NCBI GenBank assembly: GCA_012845835.1
Contig: JABAKD010000019.1
Coordinates: 5,060,994-5,124,993, forward strand
DNA from: Undaria pinnatifida
Lineage: Eukaryota > Sar > Phaeophyceae > Laminariales > Alariaceae
Direction: 5' to 3'
DNA length: 64,000 bases
Below, one piece after another: positions 49,261 to 59,629 of this stretch (position 1 is its first letter; every line of letters begins with the position of its first letter). The notes beneath the pieces were generated by a model. That model saw only the letters and a list, made by a program, of their open reading frames with translations. It made no database searches and was not told where the DNA came from. The position numbers and the translations under genes were made by a program.

Positions 49261-49556
49261 AAGAAGTTAAGCGAGTTCAATGACTATCATCTCATACTGG
49301 CCTGTGATATCAGAAGGTGTACATGGACCATTTGCGTAACACAGCAGTCAGTCCATCGAGTCGACCGGTGCAACTTGCTTGGGTATCGTAGTTTATGAAA
49401 TATTTTAAGGACGTCAGCCGTGAGTTGGACCCATTTCGGGTTACTACTCATATTTGCAAGCTGCGTTGTTTGTACTTGTAATATACTATGTGGGTGGGTT
49501 TTTTCTCAATGGTATCGTATTATTTCAGCAGCAATAACACAGTTCACTTATTGTCT

Positions 49557-49905
49557 TTTCCCATCCCATTTATTGTGATTCTCGCACTACGATCGCCCTC
49601 CCAGTAGTATAACTCAGATCCGGGGTCATATAGCGGGCTTCCCTCCCCCCTCCCTACTACGGTACCTGTCCTAATTTTATCGCGACAAGAATTCAGCATT
49701 TATTTCTTCCCTCGTTGATTCGCGTCGAATTGTACCTACCCATCCATGCTGCTAGGCGATTTCAGCAGTTAGTTGATCCTTTTATTCCCATTCATTTCTT
49801 CAAAAAAATAAAGCCACCAAAGCTCACAACGGTGGTTATTCAACTCAAGGACGAACGCTAGTATTAATAGTAGCAGTATTCAAGTGTAACCCCACTAGAC
49901 CACGG
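49557..49905 (-). mobile_element. tRNA-derived SINE, family A copy 2
   Basis: Partner of 15605-15945. The minus strand begins CCCCGTGGTCTAGTGGGGTTA, an RNA polymerase III A-box-like tRNA head, with a decayed B box (GAGTTGAATAACC), then the shared body. Confidence 0.7.
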
Positions 49906-49924
49906 GGCAACCGGCTCTATATCA

Positions 49925-50235
49925 CTCACTACCCCGGTGGCGTATCAGGTTATCCTCGAGCCTGGTATAGGTCAGCTTCGTGAGTTCGAATCCCCCCGAG
50001 TTCGTACTCATAATATTTTTCGTGGGATTTTTTCTTGTGCACTAATTGACTTGCGGAAAGCGCGAGAGCATGAGTTAGCGACACTCGATGAAAAATCGAC
50101 GAGTAGTGGGTGCTGAACCCTATGCGCCAAAACAATGGAAGGCAATAACGGGGGGGGGAAAGGGAAGGACGACACCTGTGACCACGGCTTGTATGTCCAG
50201 AAGCTGGAAAGTAGAAGTGTGCCGAAAAAAAAAAA
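49925..50235 (+). mobile_element. tRNA-derived SINE, family B (with head)
   Basis: The plus strand opens with an A-box-like TGGCGTATCAGG and a perfect B-box-like GAGTTCGAATCCC, about 55 bp apart. The body (GTGTCGCTAACTC reversed, ACCACGGCTTGT, CCAGAAGCTGGAAAGTAG) recurs at 38170-38385. Confidence 0.65.
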
Positions 50236-50239
50236 CTCA

Positions 50240-51000
50240 CTCGAAGAAGAGATGATCAATCAGCAATCAGCAGCAAGAAGCACGTCAAGTACGAAGCAAC
50301 ACAAACGTTTTTGTCAGTTACGCACCAACACGACCGCTTGCACTTGACCGGCAGACGACCACAGTAACGGAGTAAGGGCCTACAGCAACAACAAAGCACA
50401 CCGCCTATATTTCTTCAAAGAGCCTTCTCGGAGGGGAAAAGTACTAAACAATGCGATACCGGGACGAATGCATGTCACCACTGGTTTCTTCCGTGGATAC
50501 TGTCTACTTACTCCTGTCTACCGCGTGGCGCAGTTTAATAACAGGAGGGACGATTTTTCCCCTCTTTGTTTTTTGTGTCGAAAATGCTTTCCCTGTTTTT
50601 GGTATACCCTCCCCCCATGTCATATAATAAGTCACAGGCAAAAAGCATGTTGTGTGTAATAAAGCATTGCTGTGTGTGCTCTTACTGGTACGTACCTATA
50701 TTACTTGCACAAGAGTACAAACCATGTCGATTCGCCCGAACTTGTATAATACAACCCTCGAGGCCCCGGGGACGCAGCCACTCGCAATGCTGCTGTGTGG
50801 ATTTTTTCTGGCGCAGTAATCGTGGTCACTACTGACTCCTCCTCCTCGTTTAGTCATGCGTGCGCTTGCCACGTCTATATCAATGTATGTACTACGTGTA
50901 CCTACCTACCTACCGAAATTAAATAAACAAATGCACTACTATCATCCCTTCCGCAGTACCATGGGCATTTTTTTACAGCAATAATATTATTATTATTTGT
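50240..51000. other. Unassigned region
   Basis: No gene or repeat was recognised; frames do not exceed 89 codons. Confidence 0.3.
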
Positions 51001-51004
51001 TTCG

Positions 51005-51205
51005 GGACAAAATATGACGCCAAGTTGGAAATAATGTCTTACGAAGTTTTATTTTATCAACCTCTCCATACATCAAGATCCGAAGAATAACTGGAAAGTA
51101 CCGTTCAAAATACAAAATTTTGCGCGCTTCTCGCTTGGACAGCGGCCTTCGAACAAAGTAATTTGACCGGGAAATCCTACAGCACTGCCCACTGAGCTAC
51201 TAAAT
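51005..51205 (-). mobile_element. tRNA-derived SINE, family D copy 1
   Basis: The minus strand begins GTAGCTCAGTGGGCAGTGCT, a close match to a tRNA D-arm/A box, with B-box-like TGTTCGAAGGCC. The body (CTTCTCGCTTGGACAGC reversed, GCCAAGTTGGAAATAATGTC) is shared with 51740-52030. Confidence 0.7.
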
Positions 51206-51235
51206 CACGTGACCCAGGAGCTCAGTGGGTTGATT

Positions 51236-51258
51236 AAGTAGCTCAGTGGGTAGTGCTA
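51236..51258 (+). repeat. Second tRNA-like A box, inverted relative to 51181-51201
   Basis: AGTAGCTCAGTGGGTAGTGCT here is the reverse complement of 51181-51201 with one mismatch, so two tRNA-like heads face each other. An (AT)n run follows at 51260-51276. Confidence 0.75.
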
Positions 51259-51284
51259 CATATATATATATATATGTTAAACTA

Positions 51285-51430
51285 CCAAATAACCATTCAT
51301 AATGTCGTCAGGGCGCACGCTTTAAAAAGACAAATATGAAGCTGGTGAGAATCGAACTCACGACACATAGCATTACCCACTGTCTCGTGACTCAGCAAAA
51401 CTCACAGCAGTGGGCTATTCAAAAAATCAA
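51285..51430 (-). mobile_element. tRNA-derived SINE, family E copy 1
   Basis: The minus strand has GTCGTGAGTTCGATTCTCACC, a perfect B box, after CAGTGGGTAATGCTA. The body (GCGTGCGCCCTGACGACATT) matches 51550-51690. Confidence 0.7.
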
Positions 51431-51549
51431 CCATGTTTTCGAGTTCGTTAATTAATTATCGCCGACTCCGCAAGAGCGATCTCCTGAGCTATCTCCCCTC
51501 TCCACGTATTATTATACATACAGTTAGTAATACTCAAGAGAACACTAAC

Positions 51550-51690
51550 AACCATTAAAACCGTTCATAACGTCTCCAGCACGTACGCTCCTGAATATCA
51601 AATGTGATCTGGGTGAGAATCGTACTCACGACACATCCTTCGTTGGTTAAATAATAGCACTATACCCACTGAGCCGAAAGGAAACGATAC
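51550..51690 (-). mobile_element. tRNA-derived SINE, family E copy 2
   Basis: The minus strand reads CGGCTCAGTGGGTATAGTGCT (A box) and GTGAGTACGATTCTCACCC (B box with one change), then a body related to 51285-51430. Confidence 0.7.
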
Positions 51691-51739
51691 ACAGCAGTAG
51701 CAGCTACGATAGGGCAAGCGCTTCGAGGCGGCCATGAAA

Positions 51740-52040
51740 ACAGCATCGTCGGGGAGAAATTTAGATGCCAATTTGGAAATGTTGTCCCTTATTTATTCGT
51801 CGAAGCTCTACATATCCCAAGATCCAAGAATAGCTCGGGCGTATACCGCCCAAAGTACAAAAAAAATGCACTTCTCGCTTGTCTCGCTCAGCGTTTATCC
51901 GCGTTCACGTCGGGGTGCGGCGCGGATACGGCAAGGCGAAGAGCGTTGGAGCCGCCCCTCGAAGACGGCACTCGAACCAAGCTATTTGACCGAGAATTCC
52001 AGTTCCGAGAATCGCATACTGAGGCCGAGACGAAACAAAA
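51740..52040 (-). mobile_element. tRNA-derived SINE, family D copy 2
   Basis: The body matches copy 1 at 51005 (GCCAATTTGGAAATGTTGTC, AAGATCCAAGAATAGCT, GCACTTCTCGCTTG), with an extra about 60 bp near 51890-51960. The head is decayed. Confidence 0.6.
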
Positions 52041-52044
52041 CTCC

Positions 52045-53022
52045 TGACCGAATCCCCGAAAAAATGAGTGATCATATAAATATATACATCTTACGAGCAA
52101 ATGCGAATTTCTGATATTTGCGGCGTCGAAAGATAGGGACCGCTTTCACGTCGCCTTAAGTATCCGCCGACAACCTACGCATACGAGTTCACGATCGTCA
52201 CAACTATTCTGCCGCACAAGTTCTTAGCAAGAGGTATACTATGATGCATAATACGGCACAAAAATGTCAAACGAATGGGAAAACGGGAAAACAATGATGT
52301 TGTAACAAATATCGGCTACAAAAGCCATCACAAATAGTTTTTAACAGCTACCGCTCTGGGCGTGGAAGTGACGAAAATTGGGGTATGAACCAGAGTTGCC
52401 GTACGATCCTTACATCACCGGCCAGAGTGATATGATACTGCTACAAAACACCAAATAGCAGAACACGAAAATATGTGCCACAGAAGCCACGCAATGTTGC
52501 TTGTGCATGCAAGTGCGTCCATATCCAGGATATTTCTGCTCAGCCAATCCGGTACGAAGTTACCCAATCAAATCTGGTCGGTAATAACTAGTCGCTTCAC
52601 AGGGCGGGGGAGCATTGTGGGCGAAATCAATACACGGCAGCTCTGCACTCTCCATTGCACACGCTAAGCATGTGCGACATGCAGCTAACATATATTTTCG
52701 GAAAGAGGTAATCACAAAGAAAGCCGCAATATGCCTTCGATAACACGCAGTGGCAGCTGACCACGCGCGTGCACCAAGTTTACCAATGAAACATACCCCA
52801 GCCCCGCGCACCCTCAGGCACAAGTTGTTTTATCGTGCTTCTCGTGCGCACGACGCGGGACAACCGAAAAAACAAAGCCTCCAACCAATCCCGGCCCCGC
52901 CTCCTGAAAATTATGTACTCTGAAGACGGTACTCATCTATAGGTCAGGACCTTCGAGTTAAACACTTAGGACCAGCGAAACAGGAGAGCGTCGAGCGTCT
53001 TCGATCGTATCCGACGCGGGCA
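52045..53022. other. Unassigned region downstream of the beta-helix gene
   Basis: No gene recognised. This is the 3' flank of the minus-strand beta-helix gene. Confidence 0.3.
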
Positions 53023-53925
53023 TCACAAACACGTCTCGTCTTCCTTGTAGTACACCATGTTGCACCCAGAGTCGTCGGCGGCGTAGAACACAACGGAGCT
53101 GGGAACGTTGATCTCGCCTCCGGAGGCAACGGGAACAGCCGGGTTTATAGAGTCCATTCCGCTCACGTTGTCCTCGTTGGCCAAAAACCCAGATTTCCCT
53201 GACAACTCAGTCTCTCCATCCGTAGAAACGTAGATAAAGGGAGAGTCCGTGTTCACGAATAGAGCGGGGCCGGAAAACTTGAAGTCCTCCTGATTGTACA
53301 ACCCCCCCCCAATGCCGTCGAACGCCAAGCAGTCCGTAAACAGGGTGGTCGCTCCGTTTCTGAAGCTGAATTCGGCACCGGCTGCGTTGAAAATAGCACC
53401 ACTGGCTTCCGCTCGGAGATCGTCGAAAATCAAGTTTCCTTCGATGTTGACCTTCCCCTTGTTGTATATGCCTCCTACCTCGTTTCCTTCGTCGCCGATG
53501 ATGGACACTTGCGACATCTCAACCCCACCACCAAACAGGACCGACCCCCGCTCCCCGACGTAGATAACGCCTCCGGGGCCTGGGAGACTGTCGTCGCCAG
53601 CTCCCACCTCGCAGCGTATGAGCGTTACATTCCCGTCTACCCTGAAGTAGCCGTCGGTGTAGATACACCCTCCCGTCAGTTGGTACGAGGCGAAGTCAAA
53701 GCCTTCCTCGAGCACGCTGCGGACGCCAACATCGGTCATGTCTACATCACCATAGAAACGGACGTTAGATCCTTCTCCCACAGACACGCCTCCTCCGTTG
53801 ACGTCCTTTGCTTCTGACCCGTAGAACTCCACCGCGGATTCCGAGAATAGCTTTGCCCCATTGGTCGCGTTAAGGCTGATTTCGGCGAGATCGATTTCTG
53901 GTGTATATAGATAATGATCAGTCAT
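53023..53925 (-). CDS. Secreted beta-helix (pectin-lyase-fold) protein, C-terminal exon
   Basis: A 300-codon open frame, the longest non-repetitive one in the window. It consists of short irregular repeats of the kind GGGVYV..GS.V.FYGDV.M..., for example NGGGVSVGEGSNVRFYGDV, GGVIYVGERGSVLFGGGVEM, GGIYNKGKVNIEGN and GGGLYNQEDFKFSGPALF. This Gly-Gly, aliphatic, Asn pattern is that of right-handed parallel beta-helix proteins, and it resembles large families of secreted algal proteins and chlamydial polymorphic membrane proteins. It ends YYKEDETCL-stop. A start at 53925 is possible, but an AG just inside (ATACACCAG) suggests a splice acceptor and an upstream exon. The ligand is unknown. Confidence 0.65.
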   Translation of the reverse strand: MTDHYLYTPEIDLAEISLNATNGAKLFSESAVEFYGSEAKDVNGGGVSVGEGSNVRFYGDVDMTDVGVRSVLEEGFDFASYQLTGGCIYTDGYFRVDGNVTLIRCEVGAGDDSLPGPGGVIYVGERGSVLFGGGVEMSQVSIIGDEGNEVGGIYNKGKVNIEGNLIFDDLRAEASGAIFNAAGAEFSFRNGATTLFTDCLAFDGIGGGLYNQEDFKFSGPALFVNTDSPFIYVSTDGETELSGKSGFLANEDNVSGMDSINPAVPVASGGEINVPSSVVFYAADDSGCNMVYYKEDETCL

Positions 53926-54015
53926 TTAGACCCCCGATTAATCATGCCACGGATACAGGGTTAAAGTAGACCCCCACGACCATTTAAATGGGACGATGCA
54001 TCTCCCTCAGGGATA

Positions 54016-54760
54016 ATGCTAAATGCATTTGTACGGACTAGACAGGCAGTGATGTCTAACCATCCTGCGCTCAAGAGGATTTGGAGGATTCGGAATGCTT
54101 GGTTGGAAAAGGGTAAGGGGGAGAGGGGGGATTTGCCACCAGGAGCACTTTAGCAAAAGAGTGGGACAACGTTTCCAAAATGGCGCGTTGTTCCCGGCCC
54201 AGGTGGAAGACGCCCAGTCGCCGACAAGGACGCATGTTCTATTTACGCTATAGTTCATTTGAAAAACAGAAAATCATACGTTGGACGAACGATCAAGAGC
54301 CCGCACGTTAGATTCCAGGAACATATTTCCACAGCAAACGCTCTAGGTAGAGAAATCAAGGCCGACCAAAACAAAATTGTATTTTTTCTCCTCGAAATAG
54401 TTCCCCGGTGTTTAGAAGGTGTAGAAAACTCGGGGACACCACTCCATTGGCGAGAACGAGAAAACTCATGGATAACCGATTGCACACACGCGCAAAAGGA
54501 TACAAAACACGTTGGGAAATCGCCAAGCCACAACCCCCGCAGATACCAACACATGGCTTTGGGGTTAGACGAGTCAGACGCTCTAGGCAAAAATCCCGTA
54601 TTACTAAGATAACGCACAATGAACGGGTGTTTCTGTCTAGGGACTGGCAGCGTAAGATGAATTACTTTGACGGACTTGTTAATCATAGACCATACTTAGT
54701 GGGTTCGTACATCTTGCACCTGGCCCCCAGAAACATGCTCCGCACGATCAAGTAGATAGG
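54016..54760 (+). pseudogene. GIY-YIG endonuclease domain of a retroelement (broken)
   Basis: A frame from ATG 54016, interrupted by a TAG at 54151, reads ALKRIWRIRNAWLEKG, then CSIYAIVHLKNRKSYVGRT and VRFQEHI, and later ERENSWITDC. SIY..YVG with the following Arg, and the later Glu, match the GIY-YIG nuclease core (Arg and metal-binding Glu present). After a frameshift near 54480 the neighbouring frame continues KGYKTRWEIAKPQ and NERVFLSRDWQRKMNYF, as in GIY-YIG/reverse-transcriptase proteins. The nuclease lies before, not after, the reverse transcriptase. It runs antisense to the beta-helix gene. Confidence 0.72.
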
Positions 54761-54799
54761 ACAAAACGGCGTTCCCGGTAACGTCCAAAATACTTTCAA

Positions 54800-55974
54800 T
54801 GTACTCGTTCCCGGCGCCTTCGGTCCAACCAGTAAAAGTATCTAAGTTGATCGTCATGGGATTCAATAGTGAGATTGCCAACGTAGTCCTTCTGCGCGGG
54901 TTACTGATACGGCCAAACATATTCAGCAAGATACCCCCTGTATACGTTGGGTTTCAGGAGATTATTATGGAAACAATTCCCTGTTTTCAAGTATGGCGAG
55001 ACCTTGGATTATTTCTTCCTCAATGCCAGCGCGGTAGCACGCGACATTAACCAGGACTTTCAGTGTATTTGCGGGAATTCTAGATGTTCCAAGTATGCCG
55101 TATGTATTAAGGATGGTGCCCTCTGTGTATTAACAACGGATGCAGAGTGCCTTAATTAAGCCTTAATTAAGCAGAATGATGCTGGAGCCATCATTAAATT
55201 GCAGGCCGGGCTTAGGTTAGATTATGCGGAGGAGAAACATACAGCCCCATTATATGTACAATTGGTCACGGTCATCGGGGAACATGTAGCCGAGATCTGC
55301 AGCAACTTAGCAATCAACTACGTGGATACTTTAGACTGGAGGAACACGTTCTTTAGATAAATACGTAGTTGCTTGGAATACGCAGAAGATGCTGCTGAAA
55401 CACGTCCAGTAACAGGTAACATTGACATTTCGGCAGCCAGACACGCATTCAAACAGGCGCATTAAAGTGTGGTTATCACCAAAATGGGCAAAGCAGCAAA
55501 CTGCCTGAGCGCCATGTGCAAAGCCTGTTATGCGAGAGTAACCACAGCAGAGTTGAGTGGTCCAGAATACACACGAGTCGAGAATGAATTGGTCCCAGAC
55601 TTGACAGAGAAAATTACGACGAGGCAAATTACATATTTGCTGAAAGAACATTCACCGATACCGATAGTCATGGTCAACATCCAAGACCCTCAAAATCCAC
55701 TCAAACACAAGTATGTCAAAAAGTACTCTACACAGGTACCGGTTAGATACCTTATGCCCAAATTACACAAATCGATCCCAGCTTTCCGGGGTATCACAGC
55801 GTGTTGCGGCACAACCACAGAAGGAGTAGCGAAGATAGTGAATGCAGTACTCGTTGGCATCAGACCAGTACTAGATGACTTGTGGCGTGAAGAATGCATT
55901 CGTATCGGCTTGGTTGCAAACAAGTGTTGGATTACGTCTGGTGGGGCTGAGATAGTAAATGTTACCTGGTACAC
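54800..55974 (+). pseudogene. Reverse transcriptase of the same retroelement (truncated)
   Basis: Pieces in three frames follow the order of GIY-YIG-linked reverse transcriptases: a pre-domain (IANVVLLRGLLIRPNIFSKI), a Cys pair (FQCICGNSRCSKY, then ALCVLTTDAECL) and the finger region at 55469-55974. The last is open for 174 codons: VITKMGKAANCLSAMC, VPVRYLMPKLHKSIPAFRGI and LVANKCWITSGGAEIV. The polymerase motif A Asp and the later Asp-Asp motif should come next, but the sequence switches at about 55974 to a poly(C)-tract element, so catalysis is impossible. The family most resembles Penelope-like or related GIY-YIG elements. Confidence 0.72.
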
Positions 55975-56265
55975 GATTCACTTGATAAACTGATGAATTT
56001 CCTTCCACATCTGTCAGATTTTGTCCCCGTCAAAAAAAAGTTGTATAGTTTCCGCGCACAGACTGCCTAACATCACCCTGTTGACCCTGATAGCTGCACT
56101 GTAGTTGCAAGGGTAGTCGCCGACCTATATTCTTAATGAGGACACACAACCCGTAATACGAACGATCGGAGAATCACTCACAGCATGCAAAAAAGATGAG
56201 TTTCGACGAAATCTTTGATCTCACAGCTGGATTGTATTTTAATTTCTGTAATATATTGGCTGGGA
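55975..56265 (+). mobile_element. Poly(C)-tract element, copy 8 (short form)
   Basis: Runs from GATTCACTTGATAAACTGATG to CACAGCTGGATTGTATTTT and an AT tail. It joins the reverse transcriptase fragment directly on the left and the N-terminal beta-helix exon on the right. Confidence 0.88.
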
Positions 56266-56281
56266 TCTCGCTAGGTTGTAC

Positions 56282-56510
56282 CGTGAGGGTGTTCGAGTCC
56301 ATGCTCATTTTGGTGGAGATCGTGCAGTCCATGTTGACCGAAGGGTCTACTTCAATGACGACGTCCTGGATCTTGGTTAAGTTGAACGCCGCCTGCAGCT
56401 CTTCGCATGTTTCCACCAACCCGTGGCAGACGCTACCGAGCAGCAAAAGGGGCGGGGCGCTGGTAGCGATAATCCTGCGATATCGTTCACGTGATGCGTC
56501 GGGAAGGATG
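56282..56510 (-). CDS. Probable N-terminal exon of the beta-helix protein (signal peptide)
   Basis: The minus-strand frame reads RRIIATSAPPLLLLGSVC, a signal-peptide-like segment, then CEELQAAFNLTKIQDVVIEV and MDCTISTKMSMDSNTLTV. The block C.EL..AF..T...DV.I..., followed by SNTLTV, looks like the start of secreted beta-helix proteins, where the first coil begins. A donor-like GTACAA at 56281 may end the exon, but its phase does not fit the acceptor at about 53910, so a middle exon may be lost or the junction differs. No in-frame ATG was found before the signal segment. Confidence 0.5.
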
Positions 56511-56514
56511 GGAT

Positions 56515-57640
56515 AAGATATATATACTGCGTCTAACAGACTATATTATCCAAGCACATTTTCTCCTACGTTTCCTGGTTTTTCTTCAATTGTGTTATAT
56601 CTTTCGAATTGGGTTGTTGTTTTTCTTTTTCTCTGAGACGTGGGAGGGAGTTTCCGCTGGCTGGCGTAACCTGCTACCGACGGCACTGACGGTATCCACA
56701 AGTTTTCACCTTTATCGCTATTACTCCATGTTCATAGCGCTATTACTCCGTGTAATACTTTATTACTCCCTCCCCTGGCCCCCTCGTCTGGAGCCTACTA
56801 TACGGTCTCGGATGACCGAGTTCCCCAAATGGTCCCCGATCATTCAAACTCCTCACCGTATTTTGCTGCAGACAAAAGAAATTATACCTCGTTATAGCTC
56901 CTTCCCCGCACCTTCGCAAGACAAGAGGTGGGTGGGCACGGCAATTCCTGGTAGATTGGCATGCAATCACCAGACTGTGGCATCTTCTCGATTACGACGT
57001 GGGATGGACAGCTGAGGTATCTCGCCTTTCGCGTGGAACTCCTGTGCTTCGCGAGCTCTGAAAGTTAGCTCGTGAGAAGGACGATGTCATGGGGTTGTTC
57101 TCCATGTTATTATTGTGTGTCCAATTCCTGGACTCACATCATCCATTCCGCGAATTCAACGGCCCGCCTGAACCCCTCAGGCTTACGGACGTTTGGGTCG
57201 ATTGTCTTCTCGGAGCTATACAACATTTCTCATCATCATCTATCCTAGAATTGCAACTCTTCAATCCTTCAGGCCAACACAAAACAACGGATTATTTATC
57301 GTTCTGATCCAGAATCTACTAAAAATCCTCCACTTTTTGCTGTATCTTGCGAATTGGGTTGTTGTTTTTCTTTTTCTCTTAGACATCATCACTACTACCT
57401 GGTACACTACAGTTAGTAGTAGTGACCACCATTTATTATAATAATAGTGCATTCATTATATTCGGATGCTTTTTTATTGTCCTTTTGTTCTTTTTATCGT
57501 TGCGCTTGCCATCCGACAACGTGCGTCATGAGGTTCAACGTTGTGATCACTCAAAAAAAAAAATAGCTCATACATACCTAGAAATAGACATAACACCCGA
57601 CCCCCTTGTCCTCGCGCGGATATGATATTTTCCAAGGTTG
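56515..57640. other. Unassigned region
   Basis: A 174-codon plus-strand frame (56491-57015) has no recognised domain. The phrase CGAATTGGGTTGTTGTTTTTC occurs twice (near 56607 and 57350), so a diverged duplication of about 0.74 kb spacing may exist. Confidence 0.3.
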
Positions 57641-57647
57641 GGTTTTG

Positions 57648-58065
57648 TAGGGTACGCTCAAACCATACCCGGGGTATTTACCCCGGGTATTACCCTACAA
57701 AGAACTTCTGTAAGTTCTGTAGGATATTCATACCCGTACCCGGATCTTTTGGGAGTTCTGTATGACGTTCATACCCGTACCCGGAACTTCTGGAAGTTCT
57801 GTACGCCAGAGCCACAAATACCCGGGGTACGGGTATATCATTTTTATAACGTGTGTGAGTTCTGTACGCCCGTGCCACAATATAATACCCGGAACTTCTG
57901 TGAGTTCCGTAACACTTCCGTACCGTACCCGGAATTTCTGTACATTCTGTAAGATCCCCATACCCTAACCTGGAACTTCTGTGACTTCTGTAAGACTGCT
58001 GTGGCACAAACAATACCTGGGGTACGGGTATACCTGTGTTACAATACCCGGGGAGCCCACATGCA
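57648..58065 (+). repeat. Minisatellite block 1 (GAACTTCTG unit)
   Basis: Units of about 40-50 bp carry TACCCGGAACTTCTG, AGTTCTGTA and either CATTCATACCC or CCGTGCCACAAT. The best units hold the quasi-palindrome GAACTTCTGGAAGTTC. Confidence 0.9.
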
Positions 58066-58079
58066 TGCATTAATTCAGG

Positions 58080-58800
58080 TTTAATAACCCAGAGAGTGTA
58101 TAATGCATTCTATTACAATGTCGCAGCTTGTCGTCAGTAAAACCAACCGAACACCGAATGTACCGCAGTAGTAGCAGTACGTATAGTATATGATAGTAGC
58201 ACCCACTGCAGTAGTACGTCCTGTGCATGTTTCTTTCGTTTCTAACCCGTGGGCACGTATTACATTCACGAAGGACATTTCTGAATCAAAAATATTATTT
58301 TTGATTAATCGAATTGAATTCGATTGGATTTGTCAGAAACATCCCTGGCATAAATTTGGCGCCTACCGGGAAACCACGTATTGCGTATTGTCAGTGTTTT
58401 TTCCGATCGAAAAATTACACAGATCTGCCGCGACGGTAATGCAGCAAACATCAACGTCAAGCGGTATCTTCTGTGTTTTCGGTAGTTTCGCTTCTTCTTT
58501 GTCGGGGCGCTTGGCTTTATCGAGCTGTAGTGGCAAATGTTGGCTTGCGACCGCCATTATTTGTTTTGAAGCGCCACGGCCAGGGTACGCTATGGTATGA
58601 TCATAGCGCAGTATAGCCGTGAGCGCGGCTGTTGCCCCGGTCGCCACTCACTCATTGAGGTTCACGATTTATCGCCTCTCTCGGTGGTGGTTTTTTCGAT
58701 AATTCAAAATGCCATTAAACCTACGAAATATTGCATCGGGGACATTGGCCTAGTGAAAACATGCCATCCATGCAAGTTGGATTAAACCCTCCACTTCAAA
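58080..58800. other. Spacer between minisatellite blocks
   Basis: A minus-strand frame from an ATG near 58560 (MAVASQHLPLQLDKAK...) is open for 64 codons and has no recognised domain. It could be a first exon but is unsupported. Confidence 0.2.
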
Positions 58801-58804
58801 TCGA

Positions 58805-59214
58805 ACTCCCCCCCGAGGGGGTGTGCATTCACCGGGGTATTACCCCCGAGGGGGTGTGCATTCACCGGGGTATTACCCGTACCCGGAAGTTCTGTACGTT
58901 ATGTAGGCCCATGCCACAATACCCGGAACTTCTGGAAGTTCTGTAAGACTTTCATACCCGTACCCGAAGTTATGTTAGCTCTGTAGGACATTCATACCCG
59001 TACCCGGAACTTCTGTGAGTTCTGTACACCCCGTGCCACAATACCCGGGTACGGGTACAGCACCTTTCTTTCCCGCCCGAAACTCCTGTGAGTTATGCAC
59101 GCCCGTGCCACAATACCCAGAACTTCTGGAAGTTCTGCAACACTTTCATACCCGTACCCGAAACTTCAGGAAGTTCTGTAAGACTCCCATACCCTAACCC
59201 AGAATCCAAAAGCC
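58805..59214 (+). repeat. Minisatellite block 2
   Basis: The same unit as block 1, preceded by a 37-bp direct repeat (CCGAGGGGGTGTGCATTCAC twice, 58813-58880). It ends at the tyrosine recombinase fragment. Confidence 0.9.
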
Positions 59215-59627
59215 TACGGAACATATCCTTGATAGTTTCCCCTTGGAGAAACATACCCCACGACACCGGACGGTGCACCCTACGAGGCGTGCCCGTGGCA
59301 GCGTGTGCACGGCTGATTCCTTGCAGCGCGCGTTTGACGAACGGTGATTGCGTTGGCACCTAAAACCCGACAGCTAACACATGAAAAAAATGCACAGCAG
59401 CTAGTTTACTTGAAATTGTCCCGGCCTGGTTGCCTTGCGCTGCACTACACCAGCCGGCAAAATCGACTAAGGCGAGTTCATTGCTTCCCTCGCCCGCGTC
59501 CGATTTAAGGTGCTGGTCCCTTCCCACTAACCTGCGAATTGTGTCCACGAGGCGAAACCTGACGCGTAAGTGCGCTCAGACAATCGCGCAACGGAGTTTC
59601 GGGCGTAATGAAGGTCACTATTCCGGA
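59215..59627 (-). pseudogene. Tyrosine recombinase core-binding domain (broken)
   Basis: The minus strand reads ARNSVARLSERTYASGFASW, then after a frameshift LVDFAGWCSAAQGNQAGTIS and SKLAAVHFFHVLAVGF, a TAG, and SPFVKRALQGISRAHAATG with RPVSWGMFL. This matches the N-terminal SAM-like core-binding domain of tyrosine recombinases (sT..Y..g...W; TI..KLaAV..fH; p.v...L.Gi.R). The catalytic Arg-His-Arg-Tyr domain is missing because the sequence enters minisatellite block 2. One frameshift and one stop mark it as a relic, perhaps of a DIRS- or Crypton-type element. Confidence 0.65.
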
Positions 59628-59629
59628 AC

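Noticed and set aside
51005-51690. Functional tRNA genes
   Set aside because: A- and B-box-like motifs are present, but no full cloverleaf with acceptor stem and anticodon arm could be drawn, and the same bodies repeat downstream as in SINEs.
56209-56250. Recurrent short frame MSFDEIFDLTAGVYF in poly(C)-tract elements
   Set aside because: The ATG and frame are lost in several copies and the frame does not continue into shared protein sequence.
57690-59160. Minisatellite units as heat-shock elements
   Set aside because: The GAA/TTC triplets are mostly one base apart instead of two, so only a TTCnnGAA core fits; a full heat-shock element is not present.
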